The notes below the pieces were generated by a model that was not told where the DNA came from, searched no databases, and saw only the letters and a program-made list of their open reading frames with translations. The translations under genes and the position numbers were made by a program. A DNA stretch of 38,418 nucleotides from Pseudomonadota bacterium (GTDB taxonomy: Bacteria; Pseudomonadota; Alphaproteobacteria; Sphingomonadales; Sphingomonadaceae): contig JAKOWQ010000392.1 of the NCBI GenBank assembly GCA_029781465.1, positions 1 through 38,418 on the forward strand, written 5' to 3'. Shown here piece by piece: positions 24,991 to 33,120 of this stretch; the first letter of the stretch is position 1, and each line of letters opens with the position of its first letter.

Positions 24991-25845
24991 GTGACGGCCC
25001 CCGTTCGTTTTCCCCGGTTCTTCGTCACCAGCGCGGCACCGTGCCCCTATTTGCCGGGCAGGAGCGAGCGCAAGGTGTTCACAGAGCTGCGCGGCGATCA
25101 TGCCGATCAGCTCAACGATGCGCTGGGCCGGATCGGGTTTCGCCGCAGCCAGACGGTGGCCTATCGCCCCAGCTGTGTCGATTGCGCCGCCTGTGTTTCG
25201 GTGCGGGTGGTGGCGGGCGAATTCCGCCCTTCCTCGACGCAGAAGCGCAATCTCAAGCGCAATTCCGACCTGGTGGCGACAGTCTGCCGCCCGTGGTCGA
25301 CGGTCGAGCAGTTCGAGCTGCTGCAACGCTACCTCGGCGCCCGTCACCCCGGCGGGGGCATGGCGAACATGGACGAGGTCGATTTTGCCGACATGGTCGA
25401 ACACACCCCGGTCGATACCTGGGTGATCGAATACCGCGAGCCGACCATTGATGGATCGCCCGGCCGTCTGGTCGGCGCCTGCCTGACCGATCGGCAGGGC
25501 GATGGCCTGTCGATGATCTACAGCTTCTACGAGACCGATGAGACCAACCGCACCGGGCTTGGCAATTACATCATCCTCGATCACATCCGCCGCGCTGCCG
25601 CCGAAGGCCTGCCTTTCGTTTACCTTGGCTATTGGGTCGAAGGATCGGCGCGGATGCAGTACAAGGTCCGTTATCGCCCGCTCGAGCGGCTGAGCCGCGA
25701 TGGCTGGGTGCGCCTCGGCGATGCCGAGCACGATCGCCTGATCGCCCAGGCCGCAGCGATGCGCCGCAGCGATGCCGATCCGCTCGACGGCAGCACCAAG
25801 GATGGCGCCCACGGCGGCCAGGTGCAGTACCGGGTCGACGGCTGA
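24991..25845 (+). CDS. bpt: Aspartate/glutamate leucyltransferase (Bpt)
   Basis: This 284-residue aminoacyl-tRNA-protein transferase adds leucine to proteins with N-terminal Asp or Glu, marking them for ClpS/ClpAP. It has the N-terminal ATE domain with CPYLPGRSERKVFTEL and RPSCVDCAACVSVRV (cysteines of the family) and the C-terminal GNAT-like domain with LSMIYSFYETDE, GLGNYIILDHIRRA and YLGYWVEGSARMQYK. The last 25 residues are variable. The start is a GTG with AGAGGA about 12 bases upstream. It is separated from ilvA by 164 bp without a recognisable gene and ends at a shared terminator. Confidence 0.95.
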   Translation: MTAPVRFPRFFVTSAAPCPYLPGRSERKVFTELRGDHADQLNDALGRIGFRRSQTVAYRPSCVDCAACVSVRVVAGEFRPSSTQKRNLKRNSDLVATVCRPWSTVEQFELLQRYLGARHPGGGMANMDEVDFADMVEHTPVDTWVIEYREPTIDGSPGRLVGACLTDRQGDGLSMIYSFYETDETNRTGLGNYIILDHIRRAAAEGLPFVYLGYWVEGSARMQYKVRYRPLERLSRDGWVRLGDAEHDRLIAQAAAMRRSDADPLDGSTKDGAHGGQVQYRVDG

Positions 25846-25851
25846 AACGAA

Positions 25852-25877
25852 AAGCCCCTCCGCAAGGGGAGGGGCTT
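25852..25877. terminator. Bidirectional terminator between bpt and the aldehyde dehydrogenase gene
   Basis: A perfect ten-pair stem (AAGCCCCTCC, 25852-25861, with GGAGGGGCTT, 25868-25877) lies between the two convergent stops. On the minus strand it runs into CTTTTCGTTTC, a good U-tract; on the plus strand TTCGCGTTT follows and is weaker. Confidence 0.85.
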
Positions 25878-25900
25878 CGCGTTTCCGGCTGGTGCCGGGA

Positions 25901-27325
25901 TCAGGCCGGCAGGCCCGAGATTGACTTCATTTCCATGAAATCCTTGAGCCCGGCCAGGCCGCCCTCGCGGCCGTTGCCGCTCTGCTTGTAACCGCCGAAC
26001 GGGGCGCCGGGGCTGGGGCCCCAGTTGTTGATCGCGACCATGCCCGCGCGCAGCTTGGGCGCGACGCTTGCGGCCTTGGCCGGATCGCCGGTGATCGCGG
26101 CGGAAAGGCCGTATTCCGTGGCATTGGCGAGCTCGATCCCCTGATCGAGATCGTCGTAGGTCATGATCGTGGCGACCGGGCCGAAGATTTCCTCCTGCGC
26201 GATCCGCATGTCGGGGGTGACGCCCGAGAACACCGTCGGCTGGATGTAATAGCCGCGGTTGACGCCTGCGGGCAGATCGGTGCCGCCGGTTTCCAGCGTC
26301 GCGCCCTGATCGATCGCCGACTGGATCAGCTCGCGCACCTTGTCATACTGCGCCTTGTTGACCACCGGGCCGAGGTGCTGGCCTTCGGCCATCGGATCGC
26401 CGACGGGGGTGTGCGAATACATGTTCTTGTAGAACGCCACCACCTCGGCCTCGCGGTCCTTGGCGACCAGGACCTTGGTGGGCGAGATGCACGATTGCCC
26501 GGTGTTGACCAGCGGCCCCATCGCCACGGCGGGGAGCTGGGTGGCCAGATCGGCATCGGGCAGGACCAGGTTGGGGCTCTTGCCGCCCAGTTCCTGGTGC
26601 ACGCGCTTGACCGTCGGCGCGGCGGCGATCGCCACCGCGATGCCGGCGCGGGTCGAGCCGGTGAAGCTGACCATTTCGATATCGGGGTGCGAGCTGATCG
26701 CATTGCCGGTGGTCGGCCCATCGCCCTGGACGAGGTTGAACACCCCCGGCGGCACGCCCGCCGCGTCAAGGATCTCGGCAAAGATCTTGGCATTGGTGGG
26801 GCATTCTTCCGAGGGTTTGAGTACCATCGTGTTGCCCGCCGCCAGCGCCGGGGCGACCTTGAGCGCGATCTGGTTGAGCGGCCAGTTCCACGGCGTAATC
26901 ATGCCGACCACCCCGATCGGTTCATAGGCAACCTTGAAGCCGGGGCCGTCTTCCATGAAGCTGAAGTCCTTGAGCGCGGCGATCGTGCCCGTGAAGCCGC
27001 CGATTCCGGCGCCGACCTGCGCGGTCGCGGCGAAGGAAAGCGGCGCGCCCATTTCCTCGGCCATCGCGGCGGCGAGATCGCCGGTGCGCTTCTTGTACTC
27101 CTCGATGATCCGCCCCAGCACCGCGAGCCGTTCCTCGCGGGTGGTCTGGCTCCAGCTCTTGAAGGCACGGCGCGCGGCGGCGACGGCCTTGTCGACATCG
27201 GCCTTGGTGCCGACGCTGATCACGGCGCAGGGTTCCTCGGTGGCGGGATTGATGACCTCGCGGCGCACGCCGCCCTCGCTGTCCACCCATTTGCCGTCGA
27301 TGTAGTGTTGCAGCAGCTCGCGCAT
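25901..27325 (-). CDS. Aldehyde dehydrogenase family protein
   Basis: This 474-residue NAD(P)-dependent dehydrogenase oxidises an aldehyde to the acid. The catalytic cysteine is C279 (NTGQSCISPTK), the general base E245 (HQELGGKSPN), the oxyanion asparagine N148 (TPWNWPLNQ), and the cofactor glycine motif is FTGSTRAG. The length is normal. ATG 27325 has GGGAGA upstream. The gene follows the lysozyme gene on the same strand after 87 bp that contain a 17-bp palindrome, so it probably has its own promoter. Substrate unknown. Confidence 0.93.
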   Translation of the reverse strand: MRELLQHYIDGKWVDSEGGVRREVINPATEEPCAVISVGTKADVDKAVAAARRAFKSWSQTTREERLAVLGRIIEEYKKRTGDLAAAMAEEMGAPLSFAATAQVGAGIGGFTGTIAALKDFSFMEDGPGFKVAYEPIGVVGMITPWNWPLNQIALKVAPALAAGNTMVLKPSEECPTNAKIFAEILDAAGVPPGVFNLVQGDGPTTGNAISSHPDIEMVSFTGSTRAGIAVAIAAAPTVKRVHQELGGKSPNLVLPDADLATQLPAVAMGPLVNTGQSCISPTKVLVAKDREAEVVAFYKNMYSHTPVGDPMAEGQHLGPVVNKAQYDKVRELIQSAIDQGATLETGGTDLPAGVNRGYYIQPTVFSGVTPDMRIAQEEIFGPVATIMTYDDLDQGIELANATEYGLSAAITGDPAKAASVAPKLRAGMVAINNWGPSPGAPFGGYKQSGNGREGGLAGLKDFMEMKSISGLPA

Positions 27326-27382
27326 CCTCGAATCTCCCTTAATGGACCGGTTAACCCAGGGTATTTCGGGTTCGCGGGGAAA

Positions 27383-27399
27383 GATTGCAAGCTGCAATC
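27383..27399. promoter_or_regulatory. Palindrome upstream of the aldehyde dehydrogenase gene
   Basis: GATTGCA-AGC-TGCAATC is a perfect 7-bp inverted repeat with a 3-bp spacer, about 58 bp upstream of the ATG at 27325. It could be an operator for a dimeric repressor. No regulator gene is adjacent. Confidence 0.4.
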
Positions 27400-27412
27400 G
27401 ATACGGCGCGGC

Positions 27413-27934
27413 TCAGTTGCGACGATAGAGCGCGGCCTCGGCGGCGCGGCGGCGGGTCAGCCCGGCGAGGACGCGCCCGCCGGCGCGGTTCCAGCGGGCG
27501 AATTCCTGCGCGGCGCGCCCGAAATCTCCGGCCTTGTGCAGCCGGGTCAAGGTGGCACGGGCGATCGCGCCGGTGTTGTAGTGAAAGCTGACCAGGGCAT
27601 CGAACTGGTTCTGGCTGGTCAGGGCCTGGCCGATCGCGCGGTGCACCTCGCGCTCAAAGCGTTCGAGATCGCTGGCCATGCGCGCATCGCATTGGTCCCG
27701 CGTCCAGACCGTGCCCGGCCCGATACCCGCCCCGGTGGCGCCCCAGCCGATGGTCCAGGGCGCCCCGCCGGTGCCGGGATCGGGATAGGCCTCATAGCAG
27801 CCGTCGGCGCGCCTTCTGGCGCAGCTCTCGAACTGGCGGATCAACGCAAGGCCGGCCGGCCCGGTGCGCGGGGGCGGGGGGGGATTTGCGCCAGGCGGCG
27901 GGGCAAGCGCATCTGGGGAGGTTTCAGGTTGCAT
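27413..27934 (-). CDS. Lysozyme-like muramidase (GH24 family)
   Basis: This 173-residue protein has a Pro-rich N-terminus (about residues 10-24) and a phage-type GH24 lysozyme domain. The catalytic glutamate is E36 (IRQFESC), with D52 in YPDPGTGG and T61 in PWTIGWGAT, matching the E-D-T triad of T4 lysozyme. The later helix SQNQFDALVSFHYNTGAIARATLTR is typical. The start is placed at ATG 27934 with GAGG nine bases upstream; no signal peptide is seen from any start. No holin, spanin or other phage gene is nearby, so it is a lone chromosomal copy or a remnant. It is divergent from the GGDEF/EAL gene. Confidence 0.88.
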   Translation of the reverse strand: MQPETSPDALAPPPGANPPPPPRTGPAGLALIRQFESCARRRADGCYEAYPDPGTGGAPWTIGWGATGAGIGPGTVWTRDQCDARMASDLERFEREVHRAIGQALTSQNQFDALVSFHYNTGAIARATLTRLHKAGDFGRAAQEFARWNRAGGRVLAGLTRRRAAEAALYRRN

Positions 27935-28067
27935 GTGGGCAGCCTCGCGTCGGAATCGAGGCCCAGCAATTAGGCAGGTTTGCGCCATGTAGGAAAATGG
28001 AAATCGCGCAATTTCACCGGCCCGAATGGCAAACGCGAAATTAACCTTGTTATGGCATCCGGGCGCC

Positions 28068-30341
28068 ATGGGACGATGGACCCGGATACCGGACTGGCTC
28101 GCGCGCAGCGCGCGGGCCGAGGTTGGCGCCAATGTCGCGGTGCTGACCGCGCTTGGCGTGCTGATCGCGCTGGTGCTTGCGGTGCTGCTCAGCTTTCGCC
28201 ACGCGGTCGGCAACGTCAACGCGCTCGATCGCGTCGCCGAACAGCAGCTGGTCGCGAACTATCTCGACCGCGCCGGGTCTGCCTCGCTCGCCCAGCAGAA
28301 GGTGCAGATCACCTGGGACGATGCCTTCCGGTCCGCCGGGACCAGGCTTGATCCGACCTGGGCCGACAATTACATCGGGGACTTCCTCTACGACAACTTC
28401 GGCTATCATCGCCTGTTCCTGGTCGATCCAGAGGGGCGGCTGCTGCGCGCCTGGAAGCAAGACAGCGTCTATCCCGGTGCGGACTATGCGGCGATCGCGC
28501 CGCAGGTACGCGGCGAGCTTGCCCGGATTGCCACCAACCGCTCGGTGTTCGGGCGGATGCAGGGGACAGTGCGGCTGGAAGACACGCTCTGGCCGGTCGA
28601 TCGCGAGGGCCATCCGCTGACCCGCTGGTCGCACCTGCAAGTCCGCTTCGATGGCCACCCCGCCGAGCTGACTATCGCCTCGATCCTGCCGGATACCGAC
28701 TATTCGTTGCTCAAACGCACACCGAACCACCTGGTTGCGATCCGCTTCTTCGACCGCGCATTCCTCAATGAAATGGGGCAGTCGCTGCTGCTCGAGCAGA
28801 TGGAGGCGAGGGGCAGTGCAACGGCGCGGACCGATCGCAACGCCTTGCCGCTGGTTGGCTCGTCGGGCGAAAATCTCGGCTGGTTCGAATGGAAATCGGT
28901 CCCGCGCGGATCGGCGGTGCAGGCGCGGATGCGCCCGATCGTCATCGCGCTGATCTGCTTTCTGCTGGCGCTGCTGTTCAGTGGCTGGGCGGTGGCGCGG
29001 ATGCTGCTTGCCACCCTGGCCCAGCTTCGCGCGCGTGAGGCCCAGGCCATCCACGAGGCCAAGCACGACGCCATGACCGGGCTGCCCAACCGGGCCAGCT
29101 TTGCCGCTCAGGTGGAGCAGGCGCTCAAGCAAATCGCCGGCACGCCCGACCGTGTGGTGGTGATCGCGCTGTGCGATCTCGATCACTTCAAGGTCATCAA
29201 CGACACTCTGGGTCACGATGCCGGCGACGAACTGATCCGGCAGGTCGCGCGGCGCTGCCTACCACGGCTGGCCGAAGGCGACGTCCTGGCCCGGCTGGGC
29301 GGCGACGAATTCGCCCTGCTGCGCGTCGCCCCGGTCGAAGCGGATGGAATCAAGCGCTTGGGGCGTGAATTGCAAGGCATCTTTGCCGCGCCCTTCGCGC
29401 TGGGCGGGCGGAGCATCGATATCACGGCATCGTTCGGGATCAGCTGGGCGCCGCACCAGGCGCAGACCGCCTCGGACCTGCTGCGCAAGGCAGATATGGC
29501 GCTCTACCGCGCCAAGCAGCGCGGACGCGCGCGCTGGCGGGCCTTTTCGCCCGACATGGCCGAAGAGGTGAGCCACCGGCTCGAACTCGAGACCGAGCTG
29601 CGCAAGGCGCTGCAGCAGGATTCGCTCGATCTGGCGTTTCAGCCGATCGTGCGGGCAAGCGACAATTCGATCGAGGGGGCCGAGGCGCTGCTGCGCTGGC
29701 ACCATCCCGAGCTGGGCGAGATCAGCCCGACCAGCTTTGTCGAGGTGGCCGAGCAGACCGGGCTGATGCAGCTGCTGGGCTGGTGGATGCTGCGCCGCCT
29801 GTTTGAATGTTGCCGGGCCTGGCCGACACTCCACATCTCGGCGAACCTCTCGCCCGTCCAGCTATCCGCGCCCGGCTTTATCGAGGATCTTGAGGTGCTG
29901 GTGCGCGAATACCGCGTGCCGACCTCGCGGATCACCTTCGAAGTGACCGAGGGTGTGCTGATGGAGCGCCGATCGAGCGCCTTCCAGGCCCTGGCGGCGC
30001 TCAAGGAGCTGGGCTTCAGCGTGGCGCTCGACGATTTCGGCACCGGCTATTCAAGCCTTGGCTATCTGCGCATGTTCCAGTTTGACCGGATCAAGATCGA
30101 TCGCACCTTCGTGCAGAACATCGAGAACGATCTCAACGCCCAGGCGATCTTGCGCACAATCATCGCGCTGGGCCGCGATCTCAAGACCCGGACCGTCGCC
30201 GAAGGGGTAGAGACCCGTCACCAGAATCAGCTGGTGGTCGATGCCGGGTGCGACCTGATCCAGGGCTATTACCACTGGCGACCGATGAGTGCCGAACAGC
30301 TCGATGCGCTGATTTCCCGCCCGGTAGCCAGGATAGCCTGA
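28068..30341 (+). CDS. CHASE4-like/GGDEF/EAL cyclic-di-GMP signalling protein
   Basis: This 757-residue membrane protein has a TM helix (about 22-46), a periplasmic sensor resembling CHASE4 (about 50-290; LASQ...WDDAF, NYIGDFLYDNFGYHRLFLVD), a second TM (about 295-315), a GGDEF domain with intact GGDEF at residues 411-415, and an EAL domain with EALLRW from E539 and DDFGTGYSSLGYL. The I-site RxxD before GGDEF is AEGD, so product inhibition is probably missing. Both active-site motifs look intact, so it may synthesise, hydrolyse, or both. I chose ATG 28068; ATG 28026 would add 14 residues. Neither has a clear ribosome site. Pilus and motility control is a usual role, and the Tad operon lies in the same window. 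Confidence 0.92.
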   Translation: MGRWTRIPDWLARSARAEVGANVAVLTALGVLIALVLAVLLSFRHAVGNVNALDRVAEQQLVANYLDRAGSASLAQQKVQITWDDAFRSAGTRLDPTWADNYIGDFLYDNFGYHRLFLVDPEGRLLRAWKQDSVYPGADYAAIAPQVRGELARIATNRSVFGRMQGTVRLEDTLWPVDREGHPLTRWSHLQVRFDGHPAELTIASILPDTDYSLLKRTPNHLVAIRFFDRAFLNEMGQSLLLEQMEARGSATARTDRNALPLVGSSGENLGWFEWKSVPRGSAVQARMRPIVIALICFLLALLFSGWAVARMLLATLAQLRAREAQAIHEAKHDAMTGLPNRASFAAQVEQALKQIAGTPDRVVVIALCDLDHFKVINDTLGHDAGDELIRQVARRCLPRLAEGDVLARLGGDEFALLRVAPVEADGIKRLGRELQGIFAAPFALGGRSIDITASFGISWAPHQAQTASDLLRKADMALYRAKQRGRARWRAFSPDMAEEVSHRLELETELRKALQQDSLDLAFQPIVRASDNSIEGAEALLRWHHPELGEISPTSFVEVAEQTGLMQLLGWWMLRRLFECCRAWPTLHISANLSPVQLSAPGFIEDLEVLVREYRVPTSRITFEVTEGVLMERRSSAFQALAALKELGFSVALDDFGTGYSSLGYLRMFQFDRIKIDRTFVQNIENDLNAQAILRTIIALGRDLKTRTVAEGVETRHQNQLVVDAGCDLIQGYYHWRPMSAEQLDALISRPVARIA

Positions 30342-30373
30342 GATCCCGGCGGCCGGTTCCGGACAAGCGAAAA

Positions 30374-30399
30374 GGGCGCCCGGATCGCTCCGGACGCCC
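30374..30399 (-). terminator. Terminator of glnA
   Basis: GGGCGCCCGGA and TCCGGACGCCC pair with one mismatch around TCGC. On the minus strand the hairpin is followed by TTTTCGCTTG, so it would end the glnB-glnA transcript. The GGDEF/EAL gene ends 33 bp away on the other strand. Confidence 0.75.
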
Positions 30400-30423
30400 C
30401 CTCGGTGATCGATTGAACGCGGA

Positions 30424-31833
30424 TCAGGCGCTGTAGTACATGTCGAATTCGACGGCCGAAGGCGTGGTTTCCCAGCGCAGCACTTCGGGCCACTTCAGTT
30501 CGATGTAGGCGTCGATCTGGTCCTTGGTGAAGACCCCGCCGGCCAGCAGGAAGTCGTGATCGGCTTCCAGGCTTTCCAGCGCTTCACGCAGCGAACCGCA
30601 CACGGTCGGCACGGCGGCGAGTTCGGCCGGCGGCAGATCGTAAAGGTTCTTGTCCATGGCTTCGCCCGGATGGATCTTGTTCTTGATCCCGTCGAGACCG
30701 GCCATCAGCAGCGCCGAGTAGCACAGGTAGGGGTTGGCCATCGCATCGGGGAAGCGGAATTCCACGCGCTTGGCCTTGTCGCCCGCGCCATAGGGGATGC
30801 GGCACGAGGCCGAACGGTTGCGGGCCGAATAGGCCAGCAGCACCGGCGCCTCGTAACCCGGCACCAGACGCTTGTAGCTGTTGGTGGTCGGGTTGGTGAA
30901 GGCGTTGAGCGCCTTGGCGTGCTTGATCACGCCGCCGATGAAGTAGAGGCACATATCCGACAGGCCGGCATAGCCATTGCCCGCGAACAGCGGCTTGCCG
31001 CCGTCCCAGATCGAGATGTGGGTGTGCATGCCCGATCCGTTGTCCTTCATGATCGGCTTGGGCATGAAAGTCGCGGTCTTGCCATAGGCCTGGGCCACCT
31101 GGTGGACGACATACTTGTAGACCTGCATGCGGTCGGCGGTCTGCACCAGGGTGCCGAAGGTCAGGCCAAGCTCGTGCTGGGCGCTGGCCACTTCGTGGTG
31201 GTGCTTGTCGCAGGGCAGGCCCATTTCGAGCATGGTCGAAACCATCTCGCCACGGATGTCCACGGCGCTGTCGACCGGCGCGACCGGGAAATAGCCGCCC
31301 TTGGCGCGCGGACGGTGCGCCAGGTTGCCGGCTTCGTACTTGGTGTCCGAATTGGTCGGCAGCTCGATGTCGTCGATCTTGAAGCCGTTGCCATCGTAGC
31401 CGTCATAGAAACGCACGTCGTCGAACATGAAGAATTCGGCTTCGGGGCCGACGTAGACGGTGTCGCCCACGCCGCTCGCCTTGACATAGGCTTCGGCGCG
31501 CTTGGCGGTGCTGCGCGGATCGCGGCCATAGAGATCGCCGGTCGAAGGCTCGACGATGTCGCAGTTGATGATCATCATCGGGGTGGCGCTGAACGGATCG
31601 ATGAAGACCGAAGTCAGATCCGGCTTGAGGATCATGTCGCTCTCGTTGATCGCCTTCCAGCCTTCGATCGACGAGCCGTCGAACATCAGGCCATCTTCCA
31701 GCTCGTCCTCACCCATCACGCCCGAGCACATGGTCAGGTGCTGCCACTTGCCCTTGGGATCGGTGAAGCGCAGGTCGACCCATTCGATCTCTTCTTCCTT
31801 GATGCGCTTGATGATGTCCTTTGCCTTGCTCAT
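30424..31833 (-). CDS. glnA: Glutamine synthetase type I
   Basis: This 469-residue dodecameric enzyme makes glutamine from glutamate and ammonia. Conserved parts are FDGSSIEGW (residues 51-59), VGPEAEFFMFD, NGSGMHTHISIW, PTTNSYKRLVPGYEAP and NRSASCRIP. The adenylylation site is Y398 in KNLYDLPPAE, so it is the GlnE-regulated type. The ribosome site AAAGG is seven bases before the ATG. It lies 66 bp downstream of glnB on the same strand; together they form the usual glnBA unit. Confidence 0.98.
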   Translation of the reverse strand: MSKAKDIIKRIKEEEIEWVDLRFTDPKGKWQHLTMCSGVMGEDELEDGLMFDGSSIEGWKAINESDMILKPDLTSVFIDPFSATPMMIINCDIVEPSTGDLYGRDPRSTAKRAEAYVKASGVGDTVYVGPEAEFFMFDDVRFYDGYDGNGFKIDDIELPTNSDTKYEAGNLAHRPRAKGGYFPVAPVDSAVDIRGEMVSTMLEMGLPCDKHHHEVASAQHELGLTFGTLVQTADRMQVYKYVVHQVAQAYGKTATFMPKPIMKDNGSGMHTHISIWDGGKPLFAGNGYAGLSDMCLYFIGGVIKHAKALNAFTNPTTNSYKRLVPGYEAPVLLAYSARNRSASCRIPYGAGDKAKRVEFRFPDAMANPYLCYSALLMAGLDGIKNKIHPGEAMDKNLYDLPPAELAAVPTVCGSLREALESLEADHDFLLAGGVFTKDQIDAYIELKWPEVLRWETTPSAVEFDMYYSA

Positions 31834-31899
31834 GTTCTGCCTTTCTCAGCGGCCGGAGCCGGTTCGTTTGGAGTGCTTGGGAATGCGGAGAATGTCTGG

Positions 31900-32238
31900 T
31901 CAGATTGCGTCGTTGTCGCGCTCGCCGGTGCGGATGCGCAGCGCGCTTTCGACCGGGATGACGAAGATCTTGCCATCGCCGATCCGTCCGGTTTGCGCGG
32001 CGCCGGCGATCGCCTCGACCACGCGCCCGGCCAGTGCGTCATCGACCACCACCTCAAGCTTCACCTTGGGCAGGAAATCGACCACGTATTCGGCGCCGCG
32101 ATAGAGCTCGGTGTGCCCCTTCTGGCGGCCAAAGCCCTTGGCTTCGGTCACGGTGATGCCCGAGACGCCGACTTCGTGCAGCGCTTCCTTCACCTCGTCG
32201 AGCTTGAACGGTTTGATGATCGCTTCGATCTTTTTCAC
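31900..32238 (-). CDS. glnB: Nitrogen regulatory protein P-II
   Basis: This 112-residue trimeric signalling protein senses 2-oxoglutarate and ATP/ADP and controls GlnE and NtrB. The T-loop carries the uridylylation tyrosine Y51 in GHTELYRGAEYVVDFLPK; the C-terminal motif is GRIGDGKIFVIPVESALRIRTGE. The length is exactly normal. It is the first gene of glnB-glnA and has a candidate sigma-54 promoter about 75 bp upstream, which would fit NtrC control. Confidence 0.98.
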   Translation of the reverse strand: MKKIEAIIKPFKLDEVKEALHEVGVSGITVTEAKGFGRQKGHTELYRGAEYVVDFLPKVKLEVVVDDALAGRVVEAIAGAAQTGRIGDGKIFVIPVESALRIRTGERDNDAI

Positions 32239-32312
32239 GCTTTGTGTCCCCTGCGCAGCAAGCCGGTTCCGCCCGAGCGGCCCGGGATTCTCTTTGCCAA
32301 TGCCCCGATCCT

Positions 32313-32328
32313 ATCAAGAATCGTGCCA
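32313..32328 (-). promoter_or_regulatory. Candidate sigma-54 promoter of glnB-glnA
   Basis: On the minus strand the site reads TGGCACG-ATTC-TTGAT, compared with the sigma-54 consensus TGGCACG-N4-TTGCW; the single mismatch is in the -12 element. Spacing is exact and it lies about 75 bp upstream of the glnB ATG. NtrC-controlled glnB promoters of this kind are known in alphaproteobacteria. Confidence 0.55.
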
Positions 32329-32456
32329 GCGGCCTGCAAGAGGCCGTAAGCCAAGAGCGACGTTACGAAAAGAGCGGATTCGCAATATTTGAATCGCTGA
32401 TGTGGGGTTTGCGAAATTTTTGGAATGTGCATGCCCCGGCAAGATTGCCCAGTTTT

Positions 32457-32479
32457 TAGGCATAGGCTGCCTATTTTTT
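32457..32479 (+). terminator. Plus-strand intrinsic terminator in non-coding DNA
   Basis: TAGGCA (32457-32462) and TGCCTA (32468-32473) flank a five-base loop and are followed directly by six T. It sits about 130 bp before the orphan gene at 32602, with no plus-strand gene before it, so it would end a short untranslated transcript or attenuate transcription. Confidence 0.5.
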
Positions 32480-32504
32480 GGACGCTATCGGAATGGATTG
32501 CGAC

Positions 32505-32528
32505 TGGCGGGTAGAAATACCCTTGCCA
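32505..32528 (+). other. GNRA-loop RNA hairpin in the leader of the orphan gene
   Basis: TGGC-GGGTA-GAAA-TACCC-TT-GCCA: nine pairs, a two-base bulge and a GAAA tetraloop. It lies between the upstream terminator and the start codon at 32602 and could be a structured leader element if transcription passes through. Confidence 0.4.
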
Positions 32529-32601
32529 TATGGAAAATTTTTTGCCACTATTTAGGTAGATCAGGGCTGGCATCCGCAATTGGCTCTGGCGGAGGGCGAA
32601 G

Positions 32602-33108
32602 ATGGGCAACAGTGATGACTATGTCTTTCTGATGCAGCGAATCCACGTAATCATGGAGATGCATGGGGATCAACGACGCGACCGTCCCTTGCCGCTGAGC
32701 ATTGGCGGTGAACCGGTGATCGTCGATACGAATTTCGACGGAACCTTTGCGCGGATCAAGGGCAACCCGCTCGTCCTTCCTCGCCGGATGGTTGAGCCGA
32801 TCCGCCTGCTCAAGGCACAACAAGAGTTGTGGCTCGATCGGTTGGGTAAGAGCCCATGGCGTACTTCGCATGTCATTGCGGCAGAATTGGCGGTTGAACG
32901 CATTGTTCGCCACTTCATGCCCAACGCTTCAGTCTGCCGTGGTTCGTCTTACCTTCTGAAGCGTATCGTGATCGAACTCGGGCATGCCGCGCATAGCATC
33001 GCAGTTGATCAACGCTCTAGCGCCGCGCTGGCGGCGGACGAGCACATGGCCGAAGCAAGCGCGCGCATCAAGGTGCTGATCGCTTCGGCGAACTGCCAGG
33101 CGGCATAG
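32602..33108 (+). CDS. Hypothetical protein, unrecognised family
   Basis: I do not recognise this 168-residue protein. It is basic to neutral, probably cytoplasmic, with no signal peptide or membrane helix. The N-terminal half includes DRPLPLSIGGEPVIVDTNFDGTFARIKGNPLVLPRR, which could be a small beta fold; the C-terminal half looks helical (RTSHVIAAELAVERIVRHFM, then LLKRIVIELGHAAHSIAVDQR and ALAADEHMAEASARIKVLI). The start is well supported by GGAGG six bases upstream. Codon use is less GC-biased than in flanking core genes, suggesting transfer. It sits with the HTH gene downstream in a small islet between glnB and argC. Confidence 0.7.
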   Translation: MGNSDDYVFLMQRIHVIMEMHGDQRRDRPLPLSIGGEPVIVDTNFDGTFARIKGNPLVLPRRMVEPIRLLKAQQELWLDRLGKSPWRTSHVIAAELAVERIVRHFMPNASVCRGSSYLLKRIVIELGHAAHSIAVDQRSSAALAADEHMAEASARIKVLIASANCQAA

Positions 33109-33120
33109 CGGCCTTCTAAT

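Larger units (their letters stand above)
32239..32601. other. 363-bp intergenic region between glnB and an orphan gene
   Basis: The stretch is AT-richer than its surroundings and contains no convincing gene. It holds, in order, the glnB leader, a sigma-54-like site (32313-32328), a plus-strand terminator-like hairpin (32457-32479), a GNRA-loop hairpin (32505-32528), several T/A runs (32417-32421, 32535-32543) and the ribosome site of the next gene at 32591-32595. A small RNA or leader on the plus strand is possible; no promoter for it was fixed. Confidence 0.7.

Noticed and set aside
27413..30341. A prophage remnant because of the GH24 lysozyme
   Set aside because: No integrase, structural, holin or att-like sequences are nearby, and the neighbours are ordinary chromosomal genes.
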